Assembly (NCBI GenBank): GCA_949298825.1
Contig: CASFYB010000007.1
Span: 86,060 to 150,059 of the forward strand
DNA length: 64,000 nt
DNA from: an uncultured Helicobacter sp.
Lineage (GTDB): Bacteria; Campylobacterota; Campylobacteria; Campylobacterales; Helicobacteraceae
Direction of reading: 5' to 3'
The translations under genes and the position numbers were made by a program. Positions within the stretch are counted from its first letter, which is position 1. Each line of letters opens with the position of its first letter. A model generated the notes under the pieces. That model was not told the origin of the DNA. It was given only the letters and a program-made list of their open reading frames with translations, and did not search any database. Positions 29,671-37,401 of this stretch are shown here, in pieces.

Positions 29671-30248
29671 TTTTTGAAGGCATTGATACTTGTGGCAAAA
29701 GCACACAGCTTGAGCTATTAAAACCTATTTTTCCTGATGCCATTTTTACCAAAGAACCTGGAGGCAGTCCACTGGGTGTTAAGATCAGAGAAATCCTACT
29801 AGATGAAAAGGAGTTTCATCTAGACCCCTTAGCTGAGTTTTTCTTATTTCTAGCAGATCGAGCCCAGCTTTCATCAAGCTTGATTGCCCCTATGCACAAA
29901 GAGCATCTCATCCTATCAGATAGAAGTCTCTTATCTGGGATTGCCTATGCCAAAGATGAGCTATTTTCTAGACTATCTGCGATAGATTTAAACCTCTTAG
30001 CAGTGCAAAATATCCTACCTGATAAAATCATACTTTTTGAGACTACAAAAGAGCTGCTGCTTAAGCGCCTAAAAACAAAGAATAATGATTCTATAGAATT
30101 GCGCGGTATTGAATATTTGCTAGATATTCAAGATCGTCTGAAACATATCACCTTTAAGCTATGCAAAGATAAAGAAATCTTACTACTTGATGCGAGCAAA
30201 GATATTACATCCTTGCATACACAAATCCTTAATTTCCTTAAAGACTAA
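29661..30248 (+). CDS. tmk: Thymidylate kinase
   Basis: Phosphorylates dTMP to dTDP. The 195-residue protein has the P-loop [12 protein letters not shown], the DR(E/x) region with KEPGGSPLG, and the lid and [12 protein letters not shown] motifs. The start lies in a short run of TATG repeats at the coaD end (ATGs in three frames at 29657, 29661 and 29665); only 29661 opens this gene, with AGGGG just upstream. It ends by overlapping the next gene by one base. Confidence 0.95.
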   Translation: MYVVFEGIDTCGKSTQLELLKPIFPDAIFTKEPGGSPLGVKIREILLDEKEFHLDPLAEFFLFLADRAQLSSSLIAPMHKEHLILSDRSLLSGIAYAKDELFSRLSAIDLNLLAVQNILPDKIILFETTKELLLKRLKTKNNDSIELRGIEYLLDIQDRLKHITFKLCKDKEILLLDASKDITSLHTQILNFLKD

Positions 30249-30817
30249 TGCGCTGCATAGTATGTGAGGCCCTAAGTCTTAGGGCAATCTGCACTGCCTG
30301 CCAAGAAGAATTTCTAGTCCCAAAAATACAAGTCCGTCTTATTGAAAATATTAAAGTCTATAGTTTTTATAGTTTTGATTCACTTCAATTTTTACTCAGT
30401 TCTAAATACTATAGCATTGGCTCACGCATCTATACCATTATGGCTAAACGCGCTATGTTATATTTTAAAAACCACCCACCATCTCATATAAACAAAACCA
30501 CCTATGCGTTAGGTATTGATTCTCCTCTTTATAATGCCTACTCTCATACTGCCATCATTCTACATGCCTTTAGAAAGATCTTTATACCAATTTATGGCGA
30601 GCTAAGAGCACAAAATAAAGTTAAATATGCTGGCAAAAGCTTAGAGTTTAGACGCAATAATCCTAGAGGCCTAATCTATAAATCTGGAAATATTGATTGT
30701 GTAGTCATGGATGATGTGATCACCACAGGTACAAGTATGCTAGAAGCTAGAGATGTGATTACAAAAGGTGGAGGGAATTTCCTTTATGGTATCACGCTCT
30801 GTGATGCTGCTATATAA
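30248..30817 (+). CDS. ComF-family phosphoribosyltransferase-like protein
   Basis: A 189-residue protein with an N-terminal zinc-finger-like pair (CIVC at residues 3-6, CTAC at 16-19) and a C-terminal phosphoribosyltransferase core with the PRPP loop VVMDDVITTGTSMLEA. This is the ComF/GntX architecture linked to DNA uptake in naturally competent bacteria. The middle (GIDSPLYNAYSHTAIILHAF) matches the family less well. It is the last gene of the serS-tmk run. Confidence 0.82.
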   Translation: MRCIVCEALSLRAICTACQEEFLVPKIQVRLIENIKVYSFYSFDSLQFLLSSKYYSIGSRIYTIMAKRAMLYFKNHPPSHINKTTYALGIDSPLYNAYSHTAIILHAFRKIFIPIYGELRAQNKVKYAGKSLEFRRNNPRGLIYKSGNIDCVVMDDVITTGTSMLEARDVITKGGGNFLYGITLCDAAI

Positions 30818-30979
30818 CCACAACCCACAAAAACCTCCAAGCAAGTTAAATAAAAAGTAAAAAATACTTAATACCTCTCTTTTTTCTAGGTTACAAGAAT
30901 TTTTCTAGTTTCTAGCAATCAAGGTCTGTAATAATGATAAAATAGGAGATTATTAAAGTTAGTACTATCAAGGATTTTT

Positions 30980-31804
30980 ATGCAGAAAAAACAGCAATAT
31001 AAAATTGCTATCCTCTATATATGTACAGGAAAATATGATATTTTTTGGAAAGATTTCTTTCTTAGTGCAGAAAAGTTTTTCCTACCAAAGCATCATAAAG
31101 AATATTTTATTTTTACAGATAAAGAACTCTATGCACAAGATACCTGCTCTAGAATCCATAAATTCTATCAAGAAAATTTGGGCTGGCCATTTAATACCCT
31201 CAAGCGCTTTGAAATGTTTTTACGCATCAAAGAGCAACTAAAAAACTTTGATTTTATCTTTTTTATGAATGCAAATTTAGAGTTTTTAAAAGAAGTAAAT
31301 GAAGAGTTTTTACCCATAGAAGAGAACTTCACTCTTGCACAACATGCTGGATTCTACTACAACAAGCCAGCAGAGTTTACCTATGACAGGAACCCCAAAA
31401 GCACTGCTTATATCCCATATGATAGAGGAAAATATTATGTTTGTGGTGGTATGAATGGTGGCAAAACTAAATATTATTTAGAGCTGATACAAACCCTTTA
31501 TGAAAATACAGAAAAAGATCTGCAAAATAATGTCATTGCCCTATGGCATGATGAATCTCATCTCAATCACTACATACTAGATAGAAATGACTATAAACTT
31601 TTACATCCTGGATACTGCTACCCTCAAGATCAGGATAATATCCCTGAATGCGAATGCTTCATCCTAGCCAGAAATAAAGATCGCTATTTTGATACCTTTA
31701 AACTCAAAGGCTGGAAACGCCATCAAGAAAGCAAGTTAAAAAAGCTAGTTAAAAAACTTATCCACAAAAAAGTTAGAACTGTTATTAAGTCCTTACTAAA
31801 ATAA
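30980..31804 (+). CDS. GT6 family glycosyltransferase (ABO blood-group transferase-like, BgtA-like)
   Basis: A 274-residue retaining glycosyltransferase of family GT6, which includes the human ABO and alpha-1,3-Gal transferases. Seen directly: ILYICTGKYDIFW at the start, FDFIFFMNANLEF with NAN (97-99) in place of the DXD of animal enzymes, YYVCGGMNGG (153-161) aligned to the ABO specificity loop, and ALWHDESHLNHY (187-198). Metal-independent NXN is typical of bacterial GT6. The glycine aligned to ABO residue 268 suggests GalNAc (A-type) transfer. The basic C-terminal tail (~247-274) probably holds it at the membrane. H. mustelae BgtA is the closest recalled relative. Confidence 0.88.
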   Translation: MQKKQQYKIAILYICTGKYDIFWKDFFLSAEKFFLPKHHKEYFIFTDKELYAQDTCSRIHKFYQENLGWPFNTLKRFEMFLRIKEQLKNFDFIFFMNANLEFLKEVNEEFLPIEENFTLAQHAGFYYNKPAEFTYDRNPKSTAYIPYDRGKYYVCGGMNGGKTKYYLELIQTLYENTEKDLQNNVIALWHDESHLNHYILDRNDYKLLHPGYCYPQDQDNIPECECFILARNKDRYFDTFKLKGWKRHQESKLKKLVKKLIHKKVRTVIKSLLK

Positions 31805-31843
31805 CACAAACATGCTCATAAAGTCAAAAATGCTTTAAACTAA

Positions 31844-31862
31844 TTTACTTTTTTAAAGTAAA
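31844..31862. repeat. Short 8-bp hairpin after the GT6 gene
   Basis: Positions 31844-31851 and 31855-31862 are reverse complements with a 3-base loop. It lies between the GT6 gene and the YceI gene. All but one pair is A-T, so terminator strength would be weak. It may instead be part of the YceI promoter region, whose -10 could lie at the following TATATT. Confidence 0.35.
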
Positions 31863-31899
31863 ATTTAATTGCATTATATTTTAACTTAAGGATGTGATT

Positions 31900-32460
31900 A
31901 TGAAAAAATTTCTTGCTTTTTTAGGATTAAGCATTGCCATCAGCTCACTTCAAGCAGCAAGTCTAGATCTGCAAAACGCAACTACAACCTGGACTGCCTA
32001 TAAAACAGAAGATAAAACTCCTGTAAGTGGCTCATTTGAAAAGATTGAATATAAATTTGGTAAAAACATCAATGATATAGCCAAAACTCTAGAAGGCGCA
32101 ACTGCCATGATCGATCCAATGAGCGCTGATCTTAAAGATGAGGTAAAAAATGCCAATGTTCGTGGACACTTTTTTGCTCATTTTGCAAAAAAAGATTCTA
32201 TTAAAGTAAAGTTTTCTAATGTATTTCTAGCCAAAGATAAAGGTAGCCTTCTTGCTTCTGTTAATATGAATGGCAAAACTATAAAAGTACCTATGCAAAT
32301 TGAAATATCTAATGGAAAACTTGTAGCAAAAGGAGTGATTGACATCCTTGCCTTTGGTGCTAAAGATGCACTCAAAGCTTTAGCTACACAATGCTTTGAC
32401 TTGCACTCTGGCATTACTTGGCCACAAGTAGAGATTAGCTTTTCTGCTCCTGTCAAATAA
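31900..32460 (+). CDS. Secreted YceI-family protein
   Basis: YceI proteins are lipocalin-like periplasmic proteins that bind isoprenoid or other lipid ligands. The 186-residue product has a signal peptide (MKKFLAFLGLSIAISSLQA) and the family pattern WTAYKTEDKTPVSGSFEKIEY, GHFFAHFAKKDSIKVKFSNV and a C-terminal PQVEISFSA. The ATG at 31900 follows AAGGA at seven bases; a GTG two codons earlier is rejected. It is transcribed alone, ending before the G/C hairpin and the poly-C tract. Confidence 0.88.
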   Translation: MKKFLAFLGLSIAISSLQAASLDLQNATTTWTAYKTEDKTPVSGSFEKIEYKFGKNINDIAKTLEGATAMIDPMSADLKDEVKNANVRGHFFAHFAKKDSIKVKFSNVFLAKDKGSLLASVNMNGKTIKVPMQIEISNGKLVAKGVIDILAFGAKDALKALATQCFDLHSGITWPQVEISFSAPVK

Positions 32461-32464
32461 ATAA

Positions 32465-32480
32465 GGGGGTGCCTACCCCC
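32465..32480 (+). terminator. Small G/C hairpin after the YceI gene
   Basis: Five G and one T (32465-32470) pair with A and five C (32475-32480) around a 4-base loop, a few bases after the YceI stop. Downstream come six more C and then a T-rich stretch. It resembles an intrinsic terminator whose 3' arm runs into the poly-C tract. Confidence 0.5.
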
Positions 32481-32486
32481 CCCCCC
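32476..32486 (+). repeat. Poly-C tract of 11, upstream of the modA promoter
   Basis: Eleven consecutive C form the longest mononucleotide run noticed in the window. The run ends four bases before the -35 hexamer of the modA promoter, about 40-50 bases before the predicted start of transcription. In Helicobacter, long G/C tracts of this length slip during replication. It is non-coding, so any effect would be on transcription of modABC. Confidence 0.9.
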
Positions 32487-32490
32487 TATC

Positions 32491-32520
32491 TTGCTTTATT
32501 TTATATTTTTATATTATAAT
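32491..32520 (+). promoter_or_regulatory. Promoter of modABC
   Basis: TTGCTT (32491-32496) and TATAAT (32515-32520) are separated by 18 bases, a good sigma-70/80 match in a very AT-rich spacer. The predicted start is near 32527, giving a leader of about 37 bases before modA. The poly-C tract touches its upstream side. Confidence 0.6.
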
Positions 32521-32563
32521 TATCCCCGTGTGCGCGTATTAGCTTATTAATCAAAGGTTCTAA

Positions 32564-33274
32564 ATGCGCTTTATTTTTCTTTTTTTTACCCTACTTCTTA
32601 GCCTCAAAGCAGAAACACTTCATATCCTGGCAGCTGCCAATCTATCCAAAGTTCTTGAAACAATCAAGCAGGAATATATCAAGAATCATAAAAATGCCCA
32701 TATCTCTATCAGCTATTTAGCATCAGGCAAAGCCTATGCACAAATAAAAAATGGGGCAAAGGTTGATATTTTCATCTCCGCAGATACATTCTATCCTCAA
32801 AAGCTCTATGAAGCCAAGCTTGCTTCTAAGCCTATCATATATGCACAAGGTGTGCTCGTGCTTTTTAGCAAGATAAATAAAATAGATTCTCCTAATGATC
32901 TTTTAGAAGCTAAAAATATCGCGCTACCTAGCCCTGATCTAGCACCATATGGACGCGCAGCAAAAGAGGTCATACAAAAGCTAGGGCTTTATGAGGCATT
33001 AAAACCTTCTTTGCGCATCGCCACATCCATCTCTCAAGTCCATCAATGGGTAGATACCAAAAATTGTGACTTAGGATTTGGCACACTTAGCCTTATTGAT
33101 CCTAAAAATACATTTTTTATCAAACTAGATCCCCTACTATACAGCCCTATAAACCAAGCACTCACCATCACCAAAGAAGGTGAAAAAAAGCCACTATCTC
33201 AAGAGTTTATAAATTTCATTCTAGCTTCTATGGATATTTTTAAATCCTATGGCTACCTTATTCCAAAGCAATGA
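32564..33274 (+). CDS. modA: Molybdate ABC transporter, substrate-binding protein
   Basis: Periplasmic molybdate/tungstate receptor. The 236-residue protein has a signal peptide (FIFLFFTLLLSLKA) and the ModA pattern LHILAAANLSKVLETI, SYLASGKAYAQIKNGAKVDIFISAD and the later PYGRAAKEVIQKLGLYE. Serines and alanines of the oxyanion pocket are in the expected places. It overlaps modB by four bases (ATGA). No modE regulator is adjacent. Confidence 0.93.
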   Translation: MRFIFLFFTLLLSLKAETLHILAAANLSKVLETIKQEYIKNHKNAHISISYLASGKAYAQIKNGAKVDIFISADTFYPQKLYEAKLASKPIIYAQGVLVLFSKINKIDSPNDLLEAKNIALPSPDLAPYGRAAKEVIQKLGLYEALKPSLRIATSISQVHQWVDTKNCDLGFGTLSLIDPKNTFFIKLDPLLYSPINQALTITKEGEKKPLSQEFINFILASMDIFKSYGYLIPKQ

Positions 33275-33960
33275 ATTTTTTTGATACTGAGTTTCTAGCC
33301 CCACTATTTTTAAGCTTGAAGCTAGCAAGCATTACTACAATCATCCTATTTCCTATCGGGATCTTACTGGGTTATCTACTAGCCTTTTGGGATAAATGGT
33401 GGATCAAAATCTTAGAAACCCTTATCTGGCTACCCCTAATATTGCCTCCAAGCGTTCTTGGATTCTACCTCTTGCTTACCTTTTCTCCAAACTATGCTTT
33501 TGGAAGTTTTTTAGAAAATACACTAGGTATTAAGCTTGCCTTTAGCTTTTGGGGGATTGTTATAGGCAGCATCATCTTTTCTCTACCCTTTATGGTAAAT
33601 CCGATTAAAAGCGCGCTAATCTCTCTGCCAAAAAATCTAAAAGAAGCCAGCTATACACTGGGCAAAACTCCATTGCAAACACTTTTTCTTGTCCTTTTGC
33701 CAAATATTATCCCAAGCCTCCTTCTAGCCTGTATTACAACCTTTGCACATACGATCGGAGAGTTTGGTGTTGTTTTGATGCTAGGAGGCGATATAGAAGG
33801 GGTAAGTCGCACAGCAAGCATTGCTATCTATACTCAAACTGAACTTTTAAACTATATGCAGGCAAACTACTATGCACTTATTTTAACCATCACAAGCTTT
33901 TGTCTTCTTTTTGCAGTTATCCTGCTTTCCTCTAAATTTGGCAAAAGGAGCATCCTATGA
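33271..33960 (+). CDS. modB: Molybdate ABC transporter, permease
   Basis: Inner-membrane channel of the molybdate importer. The 229-residue protein has about five to six hydrophobic segments and the EAA loop EASYTLGKTPLQTLFLVLLPNI that contacts ModC, followed by HTIGEFGVVLMLGG, a ModB signature. It overlaps modA and modC by four bases each, so the three genes are translationally coupled. Confidence 0.94.
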   Translation: MNFFDTEFLAPLFLSLKLASITTIILFPIGILLGYLLAFWDKWWIKILETLIWLPLILPPSVLGFYLLLTFSPNYAFGSFLENTLGIKLAFSFWGIVIGSIIFSLPFMVNPIKSALISLPKNLKEASYTLGKTPLQTLFLVLLPNIIPSLLLACITTFAHTIGEFGVVLMLGGDIEGVSRTASIAIYTQTELLNYMQANYYALILTITSFCLLFAVILLSSKFGKRSIL

Positions 33961-34826
33961 TCACCCTAAAATGCCAAAAATATCTCCATGGGAAAAATGG
34001 CGGCTTTAATCTGGATATTAATACAAGCTTTGAAGCGGGTAAAATACACGCCATATTTGGGGAATCTGGTAGCGGCAAAACTAGTATTTTAAAAATGCTA
34101 GCTGGGATTTTAAGGCCTGATTGTGGTGAGATAGAAGTAAATGGTCAGTATTTTTTTGATTCCCAAAAAGGTATCAATCTAGATATTTGGAAGCGCGAGA
34201 TTGGTTTTGTCTTCCAAGATAATGCGCTATTTCCTCATCTAAATGTCCTTAAAAATATCACCTTTGCAAACAAAGTAGAAACCCAGATGCTAGAAGAGAT
34301 CATCCATATATTAGAGCTCAAATCCCTTTTAAAACACAGAATTGATAAACTCTCTGGAGGGCAAGCCCAAAGGGTGGCTCTTGCTCGCGCACTTTGCTTC
34401 AAGCCCAAGATATTGCTTTTAGATGAGCCATTTTCTGGACTTGATATAGAAGGCAAGCAAAGACTGCAAACTAAGCTTAAAAATATATTATCTTATTTTA
34501 ATCTTACAGTTTTTCTAATTTCACACGATATTAATGATATGCTTTTTTTGTGTGATATGATTCACCATTTGAAAGACAATAAGCTTAGCTCTAGCAGGTC
34601 TTGGGATTTTTTTCATAATAAAAATACTTACCTAATGGCTAAAATCTTAAGTATTTCTCAGGATAGTATCAACTCAAATAGTATAAATCTGGTTGTACTT
34701 GTGCAGAATCTCACCCTAAATATCTATTTAGATAATATGCCAAAAGGCCTTAAAATAGGGGATTTTATAAGATTGGAAAATGGTTTCTCTCTTAAATTTG
34801 ATAATAGAATCAAAAAAGTGGAATAG
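33957..34826 (+). CDS. modC: Molybdate ABC transporter, ATPase
   Basis: Powers molybdate import. The 289-residue protein has Walker A FGESGSGKTS, Q-loop VFQDNALFPHL, signature LSGGQAQRVALARAL, Walker B ILLLDEPFSGLD and the H-loop ISHDIND. The C-terminal ~70 residues form a reduced TOBE-like domain (SINLVVLVQNLTLNIYL). Its last codons overlap a sigma-54 promoter for the next lipoprotein gene. Confidence 0.94.
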   Translation: MITLKCQKYLHGKNGGFNLDINTSFEAGKIHAIFGESGSGKTSILKMLAGILRPDCGEIEVNGQYFFDSQKGINLDIWKREIGFVFQDNALFPHLNVLKNITFANKVETQMLEEIIHILELKSLLKHRIDKLSGGQAQRVALARALCFKPKILLLDEPFSGLDIEGKQRLQTKLKNILSYFNLTVFLISHDINDMLFLCDMIHHLKDNKLSSSRSWDFFHNKNTYLMAKILSISQDSINSNSINLVVLVQNLTLNIYLDNMPKGLKIGDFIRLENGFSLKFDNRIKKVE

Positions 34827-34835
34827 TTGTTGCTT
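34819..34835 (+). promoter_or_regulatory. Sigma-54 (RpoN) promoter upstream of the LPP20-type lipoprotein
   Basis: TGGAAT-N5-TTGCT fits the -24/-12 consensus (TGGCAC-N5-TTGCA): GG at 34820-34821 and GC at 34832-34833 are exactly ten bases apart. Transcription would start near 34845, 26 bases before the ATG at 34871. The element lies over the modC stop codon. In this group sigma-54 controls hook and basal-body genes. Confidence 0.65.
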
Positions 34836-34870
34836 TTACCATGGTACATATTTTTTCTAAAGGATTTTTT

Positions 34871-35551
34871 ATGAAAACTACAACAAGAAGGTTCTTACTT
34901 GGTTCTTTAATGATTAGTGGCTCTCTAGCTCTTAGTGGATGTGGTAACTTTGGTGCAATGGGTGGAGATGATACAAGTCTTGTTCCACCTTCAGCTGTTT
35001 ATCAGCCTGGTTCTGTGCAGTCTCCTGCTTATCCTCCAGTAGGTTTTAACAACCCTAATTTAGTAGCTGGAAATGGTCTTCCTGCTCTACCTGGAGATTC
35101 ACCTCTACCAGATACAAGATTTGATGCTCCTCCTGCTGGAGATGCACCTTCAGCAGATGTAGCACCTGGCGGTACAGCTAGTGAAGTAGGAATCCAAAAT
35201 AGCCCTATCTTAACACCAAACAACATCATTGAGCTAAGCGCAGTAGGTATGGGCGTGGCTCCAGAAGCTACTATCTCTCCATCTCAAGCACTTGCTCTAG
35301 CTAAACGTGCTGCTATCGTAGATGCTTATCGTCAATTAGGCGAGAAAATGTATGGTATCCGCGTCAATGCACAAGATACTGTAAGAGATATGATTTTACA
35401 AAACTCTACAGTGAAAACTAAAGTTCAAGCATTAATTAGAAATGCTGAGATTACAGAAACTGTATATAAAGATGGTTTATGTCAAGTAAGCATGGAGCTA
35501 AAACTAGATGGCCGTGTATGGTATCGCGCTCTTAGCGGAGATAGAGGCTAA
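34871..35551 (+). CDS. Outer-membrane lipoprotein with LPP20-like domain (FlgP-type candidate)
   Basis: A 226-residue lipoprotein: signal peptide with lipobox LSGC (Cys 24), a proline/glycine-rich linker to about residue 115, and a C-terminal LPP20-like domain (SPSQALALAKRAAIVDAYRQ through WYRALSG). Campylobacter FlgP, the basal-disk protein of the flagellum, has this domain. The start at 34871 is supported by AAAGGA; an ATG ten codons upstream has no binding site. The signal contains TTRRFLLG, weakly like a Tat motif. FlgP-like function is inferred from the domain and the sigma-54 promoter. Confidence 0.75.
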   Translation: MKTTTRRFLLGSLMISGSLALSGCGNFGAMGGDDTSLVPPSAVYQPGSVQSPAYPPVGFNNPNLVAGNGLPALPGDSPLPDTRFDAPPAGDAPSADVAPGGTASEVGIQNSPILTPNNIIELSAVGMGVAPEATISPSQALALAKRAAIVDAYRQLGEKMYGIRVNAQDTVRDMILQNSTVKTKVQALIRNAEITETVYKDGLCQVSMELKLDGRVWYRALSGDRG

Positions 35552-35561
35552 GGTTTAGTCA

Positions 35562-36170
35562 ATGTTTTCATCCAACCTTCTTTCTAAAGCCCTAGTCATC
35601 CTAATGACTGGGGTTTTGGCATTTTTACTTTCTGCTTGCTATGGGGCTAATCGTCTCTTTTCTGGGCAGCCTATACGTCCTATACCTCAAGCAAAACAGG
35701 ATCAGCCATCCTCGCCACCAGACTTTAAGATTCTCACTATTAAAAGTCCAATTTTTACCTATTATGATTATGCGCTTATCCGCACTCAAGATAATGCACT
35801 AGTTATTGAGCTTTTTAAACTAGGAAATAACATTGGCAATATTACAATTGGGAAAGATAAAATCTGCTTTATGAATGACTGCGCGCCTAAGTGGCCTGCT
35901 GCAAAAAAATTCTTTGGCAAGGTAGCCTATAGAGATATGTTTGATGATATTATCATGGGACGTGATATCTTTAGAGGCAAAGGGAAGATGATAGGGGCAG
36001 ACAATGCCACGATACAACGCTTCCAAGAAGGTGGAGAAATACTCTTTTATGAGCGAAAAGAAGGGCATATTCTCTTTCGCAATCTAAGTAATGGCTTTGT
36101 TCTGGCTATAGATGACTATGTAGATCCAGCCAAGCAATATGACATCATAGATGATGATGACGCTTTTTGA
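35562..36170 (+). CDS. Uncharacterised lipoprotein, co-transcribed with the LPP20-type gene
   Basis: A 202-residue protein with a lipoprotein signal ending LLSAC, a proline-rich linker (QPIRPIPQAKQDQPSSPP) and an unrecognised mixed alpha/beta domain. It has a CFMNDC pair, AAKKFFGKVAYRDMFDDIIMG, and an acidic C-terminus (DIIDDDDAF). It lies 10 bases after the LPP20-type gene and is probably in the same sigma-54 transcript, so a flagellar or envelope role is likely. H. pylori seems to have the same lipoprotein pair near coaBC. Confidence 0.7.
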   Translation: MFSSNLLSKALVILMTGVLAFLLSACYGANRLFSGQPIRPIPQAKQDQPSSPPDFKILTIKSPIFTYYDYALIRTQDNALVIELFKLGNNIGNITIGKDKICFMNDCAPKWPAAKKFFGKVAYRDMFDDIIMGRDIFRGKGKMIGADNATIQRFQEGGEILFYERKEGHILFRNLSNGFVLAIDDYVDPAKQYDIIDDDDAF

Positions 36171-37401
36171 TAAACCCGATTTATTAAAAAATCGCAGAAT
36201 CCTTCTTGCTGTTAGCGCATCCATCTCTGCTTACAAGGCATTAGATCTCATCTCTAGCCTAAAAAAACTAGGCGCAAAAGTACGCGTAGTCATGAGTGAG
36301 GAGAGCAAAAAATTTATCACTCCTCTAAGCTTTGAAGCACTAACTCACTCTCCTGTTTTACATGCTGATAGCGAATCTTGGAGTGGTGATATTACAAATC
36401 CTGATAGCAAGGATATTTCCTGCAACCACATCTCTTATGCCAAATGGGCAGAACTGCTTATCATCATACCCGCTTCTGCAAATACGATTGCTAAAATTGC
36501 TCATGGCATCGCAGATAATGTCTTATTATCTACCATCCTAGCTTGCAATGCAAAAAAACTACTAGCTCCTGCCATGAACACTCAAATGCTCCAAAATCTA
36601 GCCACTCAAGATAATATCAATATACTAAAAAATAGAGGCTTTGAAATCATCCCCACAAGAAGTGCGCTTCTAGCATGTGATACCTATGGGGATGGCGCGC
36701 TAAGTGAGATTGACCAGGTTATCTTTAAGAGTGCTAGAGCGCTTTTAATAGATCAATCCTGGGAGGATAAAAATATATTTATTAGCGGTGGAGGCAGCGT
36801 AGAATCAATTGATTCTATTCGCTATATAAGCAATCATTCTAGCGGACTTATGGCAAGTGCATTGGCCATAGCCCTATATCTTAAGGGGGCTGAAGTTAGC
36901 TTTATTAGCTCCAGCTTCCCTACTACTCTTCCAGATGATGTAAAAAAGATCTCTGTAAAAAGCTCTAAAGACTACCTCCATGCCCTAGAAGATGAGATCA
37001 AAAAGATCACATCCCCCTCCTATCTCTTTATGGCTGCAGCGATTGCTGATTTCATCCCTAATAACCCCATAAATGGCAAGATCAAAAAAACTAGCAAAGA
37101 AAAGCTAGAACTTGTTTGTGATAAAAATATTGATATCCTCACACTTATTAATCATCCAAAACTTAAGAAAATTGGCTTTAAGGCTGAGTTTGATTCTCAA
37201 AATTCCATTGCCAATGCTACCTATATGCTTGAACAAAAAAAATGTGAGGCTGTGTGTCTTAATACCCTAAGTAAACACAATGCTTTTGGCTCTAAACAAA
37301 ATACCATGGTCCTTATCTCAAAAAATAAGCAAGTAGAACTCCCGCTAGCCAATAAGCTAGAAATAGCCCTTCAAATTACCAATTTTATAGCAGAGCTATG
37401 A
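36151..37401 (+). CDS. coaBC: Bifunctional phosphopantothenoylcysteine decarboxylase/synthetase
   Basis: Carries out two consecutive steps of CoA synthesis. The 416-residue protein has an N-terminal CoaC flavoprotein (RILLAVSASISAYKALDL, PASANTIAKIAHGIADNVLL, APAMNTQML) and a C-terminal CoaB domain (ISGGGSVESIDSIRYISNHSSG). The start is ambiguous: three consecutive ATGs lie at 36151-36159 inside the preceding gene, with no clear ribosome binding site. It overlaps the following gene by four bases. Confidence 0.94.
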   Translation: MMMTLFDKPDLLKNRRILLAVSASISAYKALDLISSLKKLGAKVRVVMSEESKKFITPLSFEALTHSPVLHADSESWSGDITNPDSKDISCNHISYAKWAELLIIIPASANTIAKIAHGIADNVLLSTILACNAKKLLAPAMNTQMLQNLATQDNINILKNRGFEIIPTRSALLACDTYGDGALSEIDQVIFKSARALLIDQSWEDKNIFISGGGSVESIDSIRYISNHSSGLMASALAIALYLKGAEVSFISSSFPTTLPDDVKKISVKSSKDYLHALEDEIKKITSPSYLFMAAAIADFIPNNPINGKIKKTSKEKLELVCDKNIDILTLINHPKLKKIGFKAEFDSQNSIANATYMLEQKKCEAVCLNTLSKHNAFGSKQNTMVLISKNKQVELPLANKLEIALQITNFIAEL

